Source: Primula veris
Taxonomy: Eukaryota; Streptophyta; Magnoliopsida; Ericales; Primulaceae
DNA length: 64,000 nt
NCBI GenBank assembly: GCA_963682055.1
Contig: OY821746.1
Span: forward strand, 18,899,992 to 18,963,991
Reading direction: 5' to 3'
Shown: positions 43,984 through 55,884 of the stretch, piece by piece
Layout of the letters: every line of letters begins with the position of its first letter
Numbering within the stretch: the first letter of the stretch is position 1
Made by a program: the position numbers and the translations under genes
The notes under the pieces: generated by a model
Told to the model about the DNA's origin: nothing
Seen by the model: only the letters and a program-made list of their open reading frames with translations
The model's database searches: none

Positions 43984-45002
43984 AGGCAGAGTTCAGAACA
44001 AGATAAACTCTACAACTACACAAGTCACAAGTCAATGAGAGGGTTTTTACTTTTTACAGCCATATATTTATCTGACTGTAGCTTCCTTGAAAATGAATAT
44101 TTAAACATGGAAGTAATATTGAAAAAGTTCATTTAGCCTATTATAACATTTTTTGGGTTATATTAGTAACTTGGATGCGACGAAATTTTAGCAATAGTTC
44201 AGCAATATAATTTGTTGTTAAACTGTTGCTAAAATTTAGTCACACCGACTTTAGCAACATAAAAAAAAAAGTGTATGATACTAAATAATTTTTTTCACCA
44301 ATTTGGGGAAGGGTCTTTAACGTATTCTCGACTGTAATATGCTTGATTCGATGTATTCAGAAAGCAGCCAATAAAAAAGGCGGTAGTGTTTTCTCAACCC
44401 CGTTACGTAACTCACGTTCTGTCCCTTTCATCCATGTAACTACTTGTGTCCACAAATTAATTACACAATAATTTCTTAATTCACTCCTTCAGATTCAACC
44501 GATTTATAAATATTCCTGATTTGTAACTTTTGTTTTATTCGGGTCATTGCTTTGTCCAGTCATAGTGTTTGACGCCAAAAGAGCTCCAAAAATTTGAAAA
44601 ACCAAATCAATTGAAGATAAAAATAAAATAAGATTCTAGGATATTGAGTTGACCGGTCAGGTTAACCGGTCAGACTGCGTCAGATTTTAAATTTTACAAA
44701 AAATATATAGTTTGTTAGGGTTTTGTGATCCTATAAATACATCACTATCAGCCGTATATTCATAATTCAGAATATCAATTTCGAAATCTAGAGAGAGTGT
44801 GAGATTAGTAATTGTTTTATCATTAAAACAATTGAAGTTCCGACAATTGCCATTTAAGTTATTCTTTTTTTTTTTGGTATTCGTTGTTATCGATCATAGC
44901 TAGTTAACTTTATTCTTTCATGTGATATTTGCCGTTCTCTATTATCTTTACTACGTTATTGTTTATTTTGGATCCGTTCGCACGTAGTACGACGTTAAAT
45001 AT
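43984..45002. other. Upstream side of MATE gene B and an LTR-like fragment
   Basis: 44160-44270 has imperfect palindromic GTTGCTAAA/TTTAGCAAC words. From about 44640 to 45000 the plus strand looks like part of an LTR of an unidentified retroelement: paired TTGACCGGTCAGGTTAACCGGTCAG palindromes, a TATA-like CCTATAAATACATCAC (44731 onward) and a run ending GTTCGCACGTAGTACGACGTTA. No TG...CA ends or target duplication could be set. Confidence 0.35.
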
Positions 45003-45431
45003 TAAGAGTATGTACAATAGTGTTGTTATCTCTATTGTTAACTAAAATAGTTAGCTAACAATGCATTTTTTTTTATCTCCATTAGTTATGTTAAATCATG
45101 TATTTTCTTTATAAATGTTACAAAAGTTATTAAATATAACAATATTTTTAATGTTGTTAATTGATGATGTGACAAAATACAATTAATTAAAACGGAAACT
45201 CTATTTCAACTACTTCTATTTTAGTTCCTATATTAGTGAAGGTTTACAAAATGACTAACTAATGAGATTTCAATTAATAATTAATTTTAATTAAAATTAG
45301 ATAACTTTGTTAAGTTTATAATACACTAATGTGAAAGTTAAGTTTAAGTTACATGTGTCATTTAGCATGTCATGATGATGTGTCAAACTTAATAAAATTA
45401 AAATTAACACAACTAGTGTGGATGTTCTAAC
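45003..45431. mobile_element. Possible MITE
   Basis: The left end, AGAGTATGTACAATAGTGTTG, resembles the right end on the other strand, AGAACATCCACACTAGTTGTG, in the style of short plant MITEs that begin GAGCATCCACAATG. The interior is AT-rich and non-coding. The match is imperfect and no duplication is evident. Confidence 0.35.
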
Positions 45432-45639
45432 TCGCTAAGTCTCTAGCTAATTGTTTTAAGGTTGATGATTGATTATTTATTAGTAAAAAAAGAAAGTTAA
45501 ACCTATAACTGAACTGAATTGAATTGACTTGTAGTAGTTATGATTAATTACCCTTTCAGACTCGTTAATTTATTCACCACAACTTCACACGTAATTGTAT
45601 GATTAAGATTGACGCCCCTAAAATTGAAAACATTGTAAA

Positions 45640-46463
45640 ACCTTCGAAAACATAATTTAATCTAAGCCCTATACCGTCCTGGATCGATAACTTGGATACT
45701 TTACCCGTTATTTTCTGCAAAGAAGAAGGCATTCTTGGCCGCATGGGGGAGCGATGATGATAGCTCCGATAGCAACAATGAAGAAGTCGCAAATGTATGT
45801 CTCATGGCTAGAGACGATGATACCGAGGATGTAAGCTATCACTCCTCTAACTCTTCTATTTCTAGTGACGATGATCTTGATATAAATGATGTGTTAGCAT
45901 ACTTAGAAAAAGCTAGAGGTAAAAACAAATCTTTTAGAAAAATGCTAATTACTCTACAAGACGAACTCGAGAACTTAGCTATAACAAATGACTCACTCAC
46001 GTCTAAAAATGCCGAACTTACCATAGAAAATGATAAGTTAGTTAAAGACCTTAGTTCTTGTAAAATTAAGGCGGATAGCGCCGAACTTACTCTCGCTAAA
46101 TTCACTAAGGGAAGTAAAATGCTAAGTACTATATTAGCTTCTCAACAAGACGCATATGATAAAACCGGTGTAGGATACAACCCATTCTTAGCGGCAAAGC
46201 ATAAAAATCTATTCACCAAACAAGTGGCAAAAAATGAAAATAGACCACCAAGTTACTCCCGTAAGAACAACTCATATAAAAAGAACTTAGTTTATAATCG
46301 TTTTGTTAAACCTATCTCGCATGTTAAATGTATTACTTGCAACCGTAGTGATCACTATGAAGATTATATTTATTGCCCTTATAGGTATAAAGTAAATAGA
46401 AATGATTTGGTTTGGATTCCAAAGGGTCGAGACACTAACCCTCAAGGACCCAAAAGTGGATAA
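45640..46463 (+). pseudogene. Sirevirus gag C-terminal fragment
   Basis: It begins partway into gag. AFLAAWGSDDDSSDS and VCLMARDDD (about 45727-45815) are followed by an acidic and coiled-coil region, then a zinc-knuckle-like CITCNRSDHYEDYIYC near 46330-46377, whose last spacing is two residues longer than the usual CX2CX4HX4C. A TAA at 46461 ends the frame; the protease begins in another frame at 46498. Confidence 0.75.
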
Positions 46464-46497
46464 GGGTACCAATGATCGTTTTGTCTTGTAGGTATGC

Positions 46498-48231
46498 TTG
46501 AGGTCAAAAATCAACGAGGACAAGTGGTTCTTGGATAGTGGATGCTCAAGACATATGACGGGAGACAAAACAAAATTCACCACTCTTGCACCTAAAGACG
46601 GAGGCCTTGTGACCTCCGGGAATAATAGCAAGGGCAAAATCATTGGTATTGGTAGTATCTCTAAACCATCAAATATTGTTATTAATAATGTATTGCTTGT
46701 TGATGGTCTTAAACATAACTTGTTAAGTATAAGTCAACTTTGTGATTTGGGTCACAAAGTCATTTTTGAAAAATCGCATTGCATCATTCATTGTATTTCG
46801 GATAATAAAACTATTCTCATGGGTCAAAGACAAAATAATGTCTATATGATTGATTTGAATAGTTCGGTGGATAATGAAGTTAAGTGTCTTGTTACTATCA
46901 ACGACAATGGTTGGTTGTGGCATAGACGACTTGGTCATGCAAGTCTTGATTTACTTGCTAAACTTTCTAGTAAAGATTTGGTAATAGGTTTACCAAAAGC
47001 TCCTTATATAAAGGACAAACTTTGTCACGCTTGCCAATTAGGCAAGCAAACAAAGATTTCTTTTAAGTCTAAAAATATTATATCTACTACTCGTTGTTTA
47101 GAGCTCATTCATATGGACTTAGTTGGCCCCTCCCGGACACTTAGTCTTGGCGGGCGTGCATATGCTTTCGTCATGGTTGACGATTTTAGTCGCTTTACTT
47201 GGGTATTGTTTTTAACTCATAAGCATGAAGCATTTAGAGAATTCTCTATTATTTGCAAAAAACTCCAAACACGAAAGGGTTATATGATCAAAAGTATCCG
47301 AACCGATCATGGTAAGGAATTTGAGAACACTCCATTTCAAACTTATTGTGATGAAAATGGTATTGATCATAATTTTTCGGCCCCTCGTACACCCCAACAA
47401 AATGGGGTAGTTAAGAGAAAGAATAGAACCCTAGAGGAAATGGCACGGACCATGCTTTGCGAAAATAATTTGCCAAAATATTTTTGGGCCGAAGCCGTAA
47501 ATTCCGCTTGTTATATTTTAAATAGAGCCTTAATTAGGCCCATATTGAAAAAGACACCTTACGAATTATGGAATGAGCGAAAGCCCAATATTTCTGATTT
47601 ACGTGCATTTGGTTGTAAATGCTATGTTCATAATAATGGTAAAGATAATCTAGGAAAATTCGATGCTAAGTCCGATGAAGGAATTTTCGTTGGATATGCT
47701 ATATCGAGTAAAGCTTATAGAATTTTTAATAAAAGAACTTTATTGGTGGAAGAGTCGGTACATGTTTCGTTTGATGAGAATTTACCGACGATTGATAAGC
47801 CTTTAATTGTTCATAATATTAATGATGATATTTTTCATAAAGCATCTTCTTCTAATCATGTTACATCTAGCTTAGAGTCTACGCCTAGCATAGAGATTGA
47901 ACCCGTTGATGAAGAAGTCACTATAGAGAGACTTCACAAGGACTTAGAATCTAGCGTACACATTCATGAGGACTTGCCTCAACAATGGCGGTTTGCCAAT
48001 CACCATCCGCAAGATTTAATTTTGGGTAACCCGGGAGAAAGAGTGCATACACGTTCTTCATTAAGAAATATAGTTAATCATTTTGCATTCTTGTCTCAAT
48101 TAGAGCCCAAGAACATTCATGAAGGGGAACTCGATGAGAGTTGGGTATTAGATATGCATGACGAATTAAATCAATTCGAGCGTAGTAACGTATGGACTTT
48201 AGTACCTAGACCGCGTGAGAAAACCATATAG
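46498..48231 (+). pseudogene. Sirevirus pol, 5' part: protease and integrase, with integrase Glu replaced by Lys
   Basis: Protease motif WFLDSGCSRHMTG near the start; GAG-pre-integrase LWHRRLGHASLDLLAKL with CHACQLGK; integrase core with IHMDLVGP and RTDHGKEFEN (two Asp). The third catalytic position, normally Glu in NGV[AV]ERKNRTL, reads NGVVKRKNRTL (AAG codon 47413-47415). The frame stops at 48229-48231 at the start of RT, and the rest of pol is in another frame from 48258. Confidence 0.85.
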
Positions 48232-48257
48232 GTACGAAATGGATATTTCGTAATAAG

Positions 48258-49502
48258 ATGGATGAATCCGGGGTAGTCATTAGAAATAAGGCTAGACTAG
48301 TAGCTCAAGGGTATAACCAAGAAGAAGGCATCGATTTCGATGAAACTTACGCACCCGTAGCTAGATTAGAAGCCATTAGAATGTTGTTTGCTTATGCTTC
48401 TTTTAAACGTTTTAAATTATTTCAAATGGATGTTAAAAGTGCATTTTTAAATGGCTTTATAAATGAGGAAGTTTATGTAAAACAACCGCCCGGTTTTGAA
48501 AATCACGAGTTTCCCGATCATGTTTATAAACTTCGAAAAGCACTTTATGGTTTAAAACAAGCACCCCGGGCTTGGTATGAAAGACTTAGTAAATTTTTGA
48601 TTAAAAAGGATTTTTCTCGTGGTATTTTGGATACTACACTATTTATTAAAAAGGATGGTAAAGACATGCTTTTAATTCAAATTTATGTTGATGATATTAT
48701 TTTCGGTGCTACTAATGCTCGCATGTGCGAGGAGTTTTCTAAGTGTATGCAAGGTGAATTCGAGATGAGCATGATGGGTGAACTCACCTACTTCCTTGGA
48801 TTGCAAATCAAACAAATAAAGGACGGAATTTTCGTCAATCAAGCCAAATACACAAAGGACTTGCTCAAAAGGTTCAACATGAGCGATGCAAAGCCACTAG
48901 GAACTCCAATGAGTCCGGCAACAAAACTAGACAAGGATGAATCGGGTAAAAGCGTGGACCAAAAGCTCTATAGAGGTATGATTGGATCCCTCTTATATTT
49001 AACCGCAAGTAGACCCGATATCATGTTTAGTGTTTGCTTGTGTGCTAGGTATCAATCTTGCCCTAAGGAATCGCATGTTATAGCCGTTAAGCGCATATTT
49101 AGATATCTTGTAGGTACTTGCAATTTAGGATTGTTTTATCCACATGATACTTCTTTTGAATTGCTTGGCTATTCCGACGCCGACTTTGCCGGTTGTCGAT
49201 TAGATAGAAAGAGTACTAGTGGCACTTGCCATTTCTTAGGAAACGCCTTAGTTTCTTGGCATAGCAAGAAACAAAACTCGGTTGCGCTTTCTACGGCGGA
49301 GGCGGAATACGTCGCCGCGGGTAGTTGTTGCGCACAAATCCTTTGGATGCGTCAACAACTAAACGACTTTGAATTATCTTTTGATAGTGTGCCTATTTTA
49401 TGTGATAATACTAGTGCTATAAATCTTTCGAAAAATCCGATCCAACACTCTCGTACTAAACATATTAATTTACGTCATCATTTTTTGAGGGATCACGTTT
49501 AA
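48258..49502 (+). pseudogene. Sirevirus pol, 3' part: reverse transcriptase and RNase H
   Basis: 414 residues open: [32 protein letters not shown], catalytic [10 protein letters not shown], then RNase H with [33 protein letters not shown] and the terminal [14 protein letters not shown]. The motifs are intact. The short gap to the previous frame is a simple frameshift near 48228. Confidence 0.88.
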
Positions 49503-49544
49503 AAAGGGGATATTACACTTGAATATATAAGTACCAATATGCAA

Positions 49545-50305
49545 TTAGCCGCTCCAACAAAGCCCATGGCCTTCTCTTCCGCAACAAACTAGCCTACCAC
49601 ATCCTCTCTCACATAGTCCTCCCTCATACATCCAACTTCACGGATGTTACTAATGAGTACATCTTCCTTCTTGGATGCATCCATCGCCAAGTCAAACTTA
49701 ACTTCGTGACCCTCATCTACTTTAAGATGGATTCGCTTAAAACGAAATCCAAGAATGGGTTACCTTACGGTGCCCTAATTTCGGCCATCTTAAAAGACCT
49801 AACTCTCGTTCCCGGTGGAACATTGTTCAAAAACAAGGACAAACATATTTGGGACACTTCCTATCTTTCCCAAATGTCCATTAAATTTTATAATACCGAC
49901 AAGTCCATAACTTGGTCCGGTAAGCGGGTATCCGGCCCCGACTATGCTCCTCTTACCCCCGAAGAGGAAGAGTACGTCGGCCCTAAGCCAACACCACAAG
50001 CCGCTCGTGCGGATAATTCCTCCGAATCCCTTCCTCCCACCGATATCCCTACCTCCTCTCGACGTCAAGGAAAAGCTCCCGTGGGATCTTCTTCTCGTGT
50101 CCCGTGCTCCGACAAGTTTTACGACTCTCTCTACATCAACCAATACCATAATGCGCAAATGACTCGTCGAATGTTTCGATTTTTGAACCCGGGACAAGAA
50201 GAGCTAGACCGACTTGATCGTGAAAGCGCCGAGCAAAGGGCACAATTTCATGAATTCTTTCCCAACGACGACGACGAGGATGATGCGACCTCCCACCGCG
50301 ACTAG
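49545..50305 (+). CDS. Extra (env-like position) ORF of the Sirevirus element
   Basis: The frame is open from about 49545 to the TAG at 50303-50305; the first ATG in it is only a guess. The N-terminal half (GLLFRNKLAYHILSHIVLP, then YIFLLGCIHRQVKL) resembles the putative plant transposon protein domain found after pol in Sireviruses. The middle is Pro/Ser/Glu-rich and low in complexity. The end has a run of Asp and Glu (NDDDEDDA). I see no signal peptide or convincing membrane segment, so its position resembles a retroviral env but an envelope function is not supported. Confidence 0.65.
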
Positions 50306-50845
50306 GCGGCTATCTTTTTCTGTTTTTTTTATGATGTCAAAGGGGGAGAAATACCTCTCTTTTGTTTTCGTTGTATTTCTTTTCCGTTCTACGAACTTCG
50401 TTTGTTTTTTATGTAATAAGTAGCATGGTTATATTATGAATTGTGTTTATGTTGCTATTTAATCATGCTTGTTATAATCCATGACGTTGTGAAAATGTGC
50501 TTTCATAATATGCGTTTTTATCTTATTTTAATGATATTGCATTTAGTGCGCATAGATTGCTAGTTGATTGGGTTATTTATATGATTTTTCGTTTGTGGCG
50601 ATTGACCATTTTTAGGCAAAACTATGGCCGATTTTTCGCTTACATTTGATCTTTTGTTATCCTTAATCGTTTTAGCTTTGTTATACTTTGTTTTAAATCG
50701 GATGTTATGACATTTACTTGTTCTTTTCTAAAAACCTTTTATCCAAGTAAAACGTCATCTACAAATCTCGGTTATACTTGTTCTAGCAAAAAGAGCTTAT
50801 AGTATGTTATAGTCAATATTTTGTCATCATCAAAAAGGGAGAGAT
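50306..50845 (+). other. 3' non-coding part of the Sirevirus element
   Basis: T-rich DNA with a first purine tract, AAAGGGGGAGAAA (50340-50352), and a second, AAAAAGGGAGAGA (50833-50845), directly before the right LTR. Multiple polypurine tracts are a known Sirevirus feature. No gene is seen. Confidence 0.65.
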
Positions 50846-52099
50846 TGTTGAACGTTGATTCTTCTAATCGATTATTTTGATGATAACAATATTTGTAAAA
50901 CATGATAAAAGCTCGTTTTGCGTACTAATCATTTATCGAGTGTGTCAAAGGTTCAAAATGATAGAATGCGTAATTACGAAGCCAATGGTTCAAGCGAAAC
51001 CTCAATCGGATTTGAAACAAATTAGTTACGGAGTTTCGAAGTTTGTCGAGAAAACCGAAACATTCCCAGAACAAAAAACGACTGAGCACAGGCAAAACGA
51101 TCGATCATCAATGGACTGATTTCTTCCAGAGAGTACATTGTGAAAACGACCGATCGCCAGGATAAAACGACCGATCATTTTATGTATGAATTCTTCCAGT
51201 GAGCAAAGAACAAAAACGCCCGATCGCCAGCATAAAACGACCGATCGTTTTATGTATGAATTCTTCCAGTGAGCACAGATGAAAAACGACCGATCATTTT
51301 TCAGAAACGACCGATCGTTTCTGTAGAATTTCAAATTCCAGCTCATCCTGAAAATGGGGCGAACTGCTGCAAACTAGGAGCTAAGCTACTCAACAACTGC
51401 CAACGGTCTGAAATTAATTGCTGGACCTTTTTCACTCTACAAAAGGCCCCAAATCCATTGTGGAAGACAACCTAACATTTACAAAATCTCAAGCTTTCAA
51501 AAATTCAAAGATCTTACAAGCTTATACTACAAAATTGTCTCACTTGTATCTATAAAATATTCTCGAGCTTATTACTATTGTAATCTTATAAACTTCGAGA
51601 TATTACTTGTTAGTGAGTGATCCATTCGAAATCAATCTTGTAAAAAGAGTATTTTATAAACTCATTTGTGAGCGAGTGATCGGGTAGAATCTTTTCAAGC
51701 AAGTGTAGCTTAAAAGTTCTAGGCTTTTCATTCGGGATACTCATAAAGTGAGGGGGAGCTTAATCGGGTGATTAAGCTCGTTAGGTTGTAACCTTGGAAC
51801 GAGATTTTAGTGAAACACTCGGAAGTGAAACTACCGAGGAGAGGACGTAGGCGCGTTTTGCCGAACCTCTATAAATCTTGCGTTATTACTTTTCCCTCAA
51901 CTTTTACTTTTCGCAAATTATTTATTGCTTATATTCATTGCTTGCATAGAGTAAATTAGCAATTATTTGTTAACGAAATTGTTTAAGTTATAAAAACCAC
52001 TAATTTGATTAGTTAATAACACATAGTTTTAATTCCGCGAAAAACGTACGAAAACCTTATTCACCCCCCCTCTAAGGTTTAGACACCTATGGACCAACA
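50846..52099 (+). repeat. Right LTR of the Sirevirus element
   Basis: 1254 bp from TGTTGAACG to GACCAACA. The central part (51085-51325) holds seven copies of an AAACGACCGATC-type word, several extended to near-palindromes such as AACGACCGATCGTTT. The second half is shared with the solo LTR at 30406-31579. Confidence 0.88.
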
Positions 52100-52120
52100 G
52101 AGTTGAGGAGTCAAAACTAA

Positions 52121-52453
52121 ATGAGAGAATGTGTGGTAATAAAACTGAAGTTTTGTGACATGGGTAAAGAAACTAAGGAGGAGGTGATGGTCATAGAGCC
52201 AAAAATGAAATCTTGCGAGCTAATTACTTTTGATAGGTTGGTGGATCATAGTGATAATGTTGAGCGGGAGTGTAAGAAGAGTGAGCTAATAAAGCGTCGA
52301 GATGAGAGAAAACATATGCCCACAAAATCCAATGTTGAGGAATATCACGACGTATCCTGGTTAATTTTGACATCCATCAATATTCGATTTATCGACCATT
52401 GGGTTGGTAAGTGGAGCTTTCTCCAAGTTATCATTAATTTATTGGAAGGTTAG
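52121..52453 (+). other. 110-codon ORF of unknown nature between the Sirevirus LTR and the LINE
   Basis: Charged protein (many Glu, Lys, Arg, Met) from MRECVVIKLK to a Trp-rich end near WVGKWSF. I do not recognise a domain. It may be part of an older retroelement gag flanking the Sirevirus; no start-site context or partner supports it as a host gene. Confidence 0.3.
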
Positions 52454-52564
52454 GAACTTATATGCAAAAACATAATCTTATAAATTGTGATCACCCCTGA
52501 ACAAGATTCCTCAGATATCGCAAGGCGTTAAAAGTGGGTCGAGAGTCCTCATTACCATACCTTT

Positions 52565-55325
52565 AGTAGTATTCCGAGGGAGATTTCTGAGGCGGATGGT
52601 GGTCCTCTATGTATAGAGCCGACTCTAGAGGAGGTACATGAGGCTGTTTTTTTGATCGATTCGGATAGTGCACCTGGTCCAGACGGATTTTGCAGTCACT
52701 TTTATCGAGCCTGTTGGGATATTGTAGCAAGTGATCTTTTCGAGATGGTTTTGGATTATTTTCATGGTAGACGTATGTCGATGGGTTTCTCCAGTACTTA
52801 TGTGGTTCTCCTTCCCAAGAAGGACTCCCCTTCTTTTTAGGCAGACTTTAGACCTATCAGTCTTTCTAGCATGACCAACAAGATTCTCTCAAAGATTCTT
52901 GTTACTCGGTTGTCGATTGTTTTACCCCGCATTATCTCTCATTCTTAAAGTTGTTTCATTCCTGGTCGGTTGATCCATGATGGTGTTTTACCGGCCCATC
53001 AGTTGGTGCATAGCTTGAACCATGATGTTTGGGGTAGGAATGTAGTCATGAAGCTTGATATGTCAAAAGCTTATGACAGCATACCCAAATCATTTTTGTT
53101 GAAGATGCTTCGTGCTTTTGGTTTTTCTGAGCAGTGGATTTCTTTGATTGAGAGGGCGATTTTTGGTACTTGGTTCTTAGTTATGGTGAATGGAGAAGTT
53201 CATGGGTTCTTTTCATCCCAGGAAGGTCTTTGACAGGGGGATCCCCTATCCCCTGTTCTTTTTATCATAGCAGTTGAGTATCTTTCGAAAGAGTGAGATT
53301 GTTTGTACCTCGATTACCATTCGTTGTGTTACATGGATGGGCTCTATATGGTTATTTCACATTTGAGTTTTGCGGATGACACTGTCATCTTTGGATTAGT
53401 GCCCAGAGTCTCAGAAAAGATCTCTGATTTTCTTTATCATTATGAGTTGGTGTCTGGAAAACATATTAGTCAGAGCAAGAGTAGGTTTTATCTTGGCCGA
53501 TCTTCTATGGAGTCATGAGTGACCATCGTGGTGACTGGTTTTCAGAGAGGCGAGCTTCCATTTATTTATCTTGGGTGTCCAATTTTTCTTGGAGCATATA
53601 GGATAGTATATTTTAATGAGCTTATTAGGAGGATTCGAGAGGGTATATCGGGTTGGGCTAACCGCATTCTTAATTTTGGTGGGAAGCTCACCCTTATTAG
53701 GCACGTTCTTGGTTCTATGCCTATTCATATGTTTCACGTTCATAGATCGGCAAATGAGGTACTGGCCCAAATTGAGAGGATGTTTACCCGTTTCTTATGG
53801 GGTTATTCGGCCACCCACTAGAAGATTCATTGGTACAGATGGGATGCGGTTTGATTTCCTGTTGGGGAAGGGGATTGGGTATCCGTTCTCTATCTGATTT
53901 CATCTCAGCCTGTGAGGCCAAGATATGGTGGAGATTTCGCGAGCAGCATTCGTTTTGGGCTCAATATATGATGGCAAATTATTGAAAAGCCCTTCATCCG
54001 ACATCAGTTGTTTTTACATATCCGGTTGCGCCCCTCTGGATTCACATGGGTCAGATTAGAGAGTCTATCAAGCCGTGTATTCGTTGGCATAATTGTTCGA
54101 GAGAGGTAAGCTTTTGGTACGACTATTGGATGAGTGAGTCCGTTTATGGTCCACAATCCTGGGGTGCCTGATGATGAGACGGTCTCTTCATTTTGGAGCG
54201 GACGGTAGTGGGATCAGGGTTGCCTCGAGTCGCTTATGTTGCCGGCAATGATAGTCGATCAGATCATTCAGGTGCCCATCGATTGGGTTGGCATGGATAG
54301 GATGCGATGGATTTCGTCAGTTGATGGGGAGTTATAGATGCAGTCAGCGTGCGGTATATTTCGCAAGCAAGGGGAGGCTGATATGGTTTATTCATATATA
54401 TGGCATCGCCCCGTTCCTTGACAGGTTTCATTCTTTCTTTGGCGCTTGCTTCAAAGACTCTTGGCTATAGACGATGTGCTTTATAGAAGACATGTACACA
54501 TCCAGTTTGTCTCGCGCTGCACTTTTCAGTTTTCTTGCGTGACCCTTAGACATCTCTTCATCGATTGTTCATTGACGGCACGAGTCTGGCATCACTTTAG
54601 GTCTTTATTTGGTATTCGGCACCAACATGTCTATTCGATTATTGGGACATTTTGTGGCATGTTTGAAAGGCGTGAAATGTCTCCAGATTCGGCAGTGAGG
54701 CCCGAGATCAGTACCGTCATAAGATAGTAGTTTCGAGGATCATCTCATACCTTTAACTTCTAGGCGTCGTAGTCGGTTTCCGTCCATGACAGGTGAAAGG
54801 AGACACAAACATTAGTTTTGTGTCCACCCTCCGGCTCATTTCTAATACAGCTCGTCCCATTCGTTTAGTTTCTAGGATTTGACCCACACCGGAGAGGTTC
54901 AAGCTAAACGTTGATAGCTCAAAGGGAAACCCGGGGCTGTCAACGGTAGAAGGCATTCTCGAGATCACAAGGGCGTTATTTAAGGGGCATTTGGCGAGTT
55001 CTTAGGCTAGAGACCGATCATCTATGCAGAGCTTCAGACGGTCCTTTTAGGCATTCACCTAGCGGTCTCTTTGGGCTTTCAGTATATTGAGCGGTCTCTT
55101 TGAGACAGATTCTACGACAGTATCATCTTGTATTTCTTCGACGACTCTTGGTCCTTGGGAGCATAGCTACACTATCTCGTGTATTCGTTTATTGTCTTCA
55201 TTACACGATATATTGGTTCGGTATGTCCTTAGAGAGACGAATCAGACAACTGACTTTATGGCCAATTGGGCGAACGCACAACGATTTCACAAACATTCTC
55301 TCATAGACGAAATTTACCATTGACG
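52565..55325 (+). pseudogene. LINE (non-LTR retrotransposon) ORF2 remnant: reverse transcriptase to RNase H
   Basis: It starts within the RT at the IPREISEADGG block; the endonuclease domain is missing (5' truncation, usual for LINEs). In order: SAPGPDGFCSHFYRACWD, a stop at 52838, ADFRPISLSSMTNKI, SCFIPGRLIHDGVL, VVMKLDMSKAYDSI, QGDPLSPVLFI after a stop at 53231, and the catalytic HLSFADDTVIFG (53355-53390). The thumb/connection and Cys/His-poor region follow with several frameshifts. Near 54895 the plant LINE RNase H start FKLNVDSSKGNPG is visible. About ten stops and shifts mean it is long dead. Confidence 0.85.
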
Positions 55326-55836
55326 ATATATTGACTTTAGATAGGTCGGGGACTCCCCATATTAGGACCTGATATATAATTTTGTCTCGTTTACTAGTTT
55401 TTTTTTTGTCATGTATTTTTCATTATAGCGGATTTGATGTATTATTGTTTATGCTCGCAGGGTTTAGTTCTATACCCCCCTCCCAGTACTGTACTTGAAT
55501 GGTTATTTATATAAATGTAGTGGTTATGCCTCAAGCCCCTCTTTTGAGGCTTGTTTGTAAAAACACATACGAATACGCATACGCATATGTATACAGACAT
55601 GCAACAAGCTAATTAACCTGCAATTAAACAACTTCTCTCATCCAACCTCTTCGTGCAACTTCGATCGACGGTCGGCGGCGTAATGCACGACCACCGTGCC
55701 AAAGACTTCTTCATCTCCGTCGTCGTATTCGTCACCCGAAATTTGGATTCCCGGACAGCGGTGGCGATCGTCCGAGATGAGGTCGATTATGATAGATGGA
55801 GATCGGAGAAGAAGAAGGAGATAGAGAGAGAAATAG

Positions 55837-55884
<48 letters not shown>

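Larger units (their letters stand above)
45590..52099 (+). mobile_element. 5'-truncated Sirevirus-like Ty1-copia element with an extra ORF
   Basis: Contains the C-terminal part of gag, a frameshifted pol, an additional ORF between pol and the LTR, a purine tract (AAAAAGGGAGAGA, 50833-50845) and a right LTR (50846-52099). The left LTR and most of gag are absent, so the left border near 45590 is only approximate. The order gag-pol-extra ORF, with an RNase H ending HHFLRDHV, is typical of the Sirevirus lineage. It lies between MATE genes B and C. Confidence 0.85.

Noticed and set aside
43688..44038. Plus-strand ORF opposite MATE gene B exon 1
   Set aside because: It is the antisense of a clearly conserved MATE exon.
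49545..50305. Calling the extra Sirevirus ORF a true envelope gene
   Set aside because: No signal peptide, membrane helix or fusion-type segment is visible; only its position resembles env.
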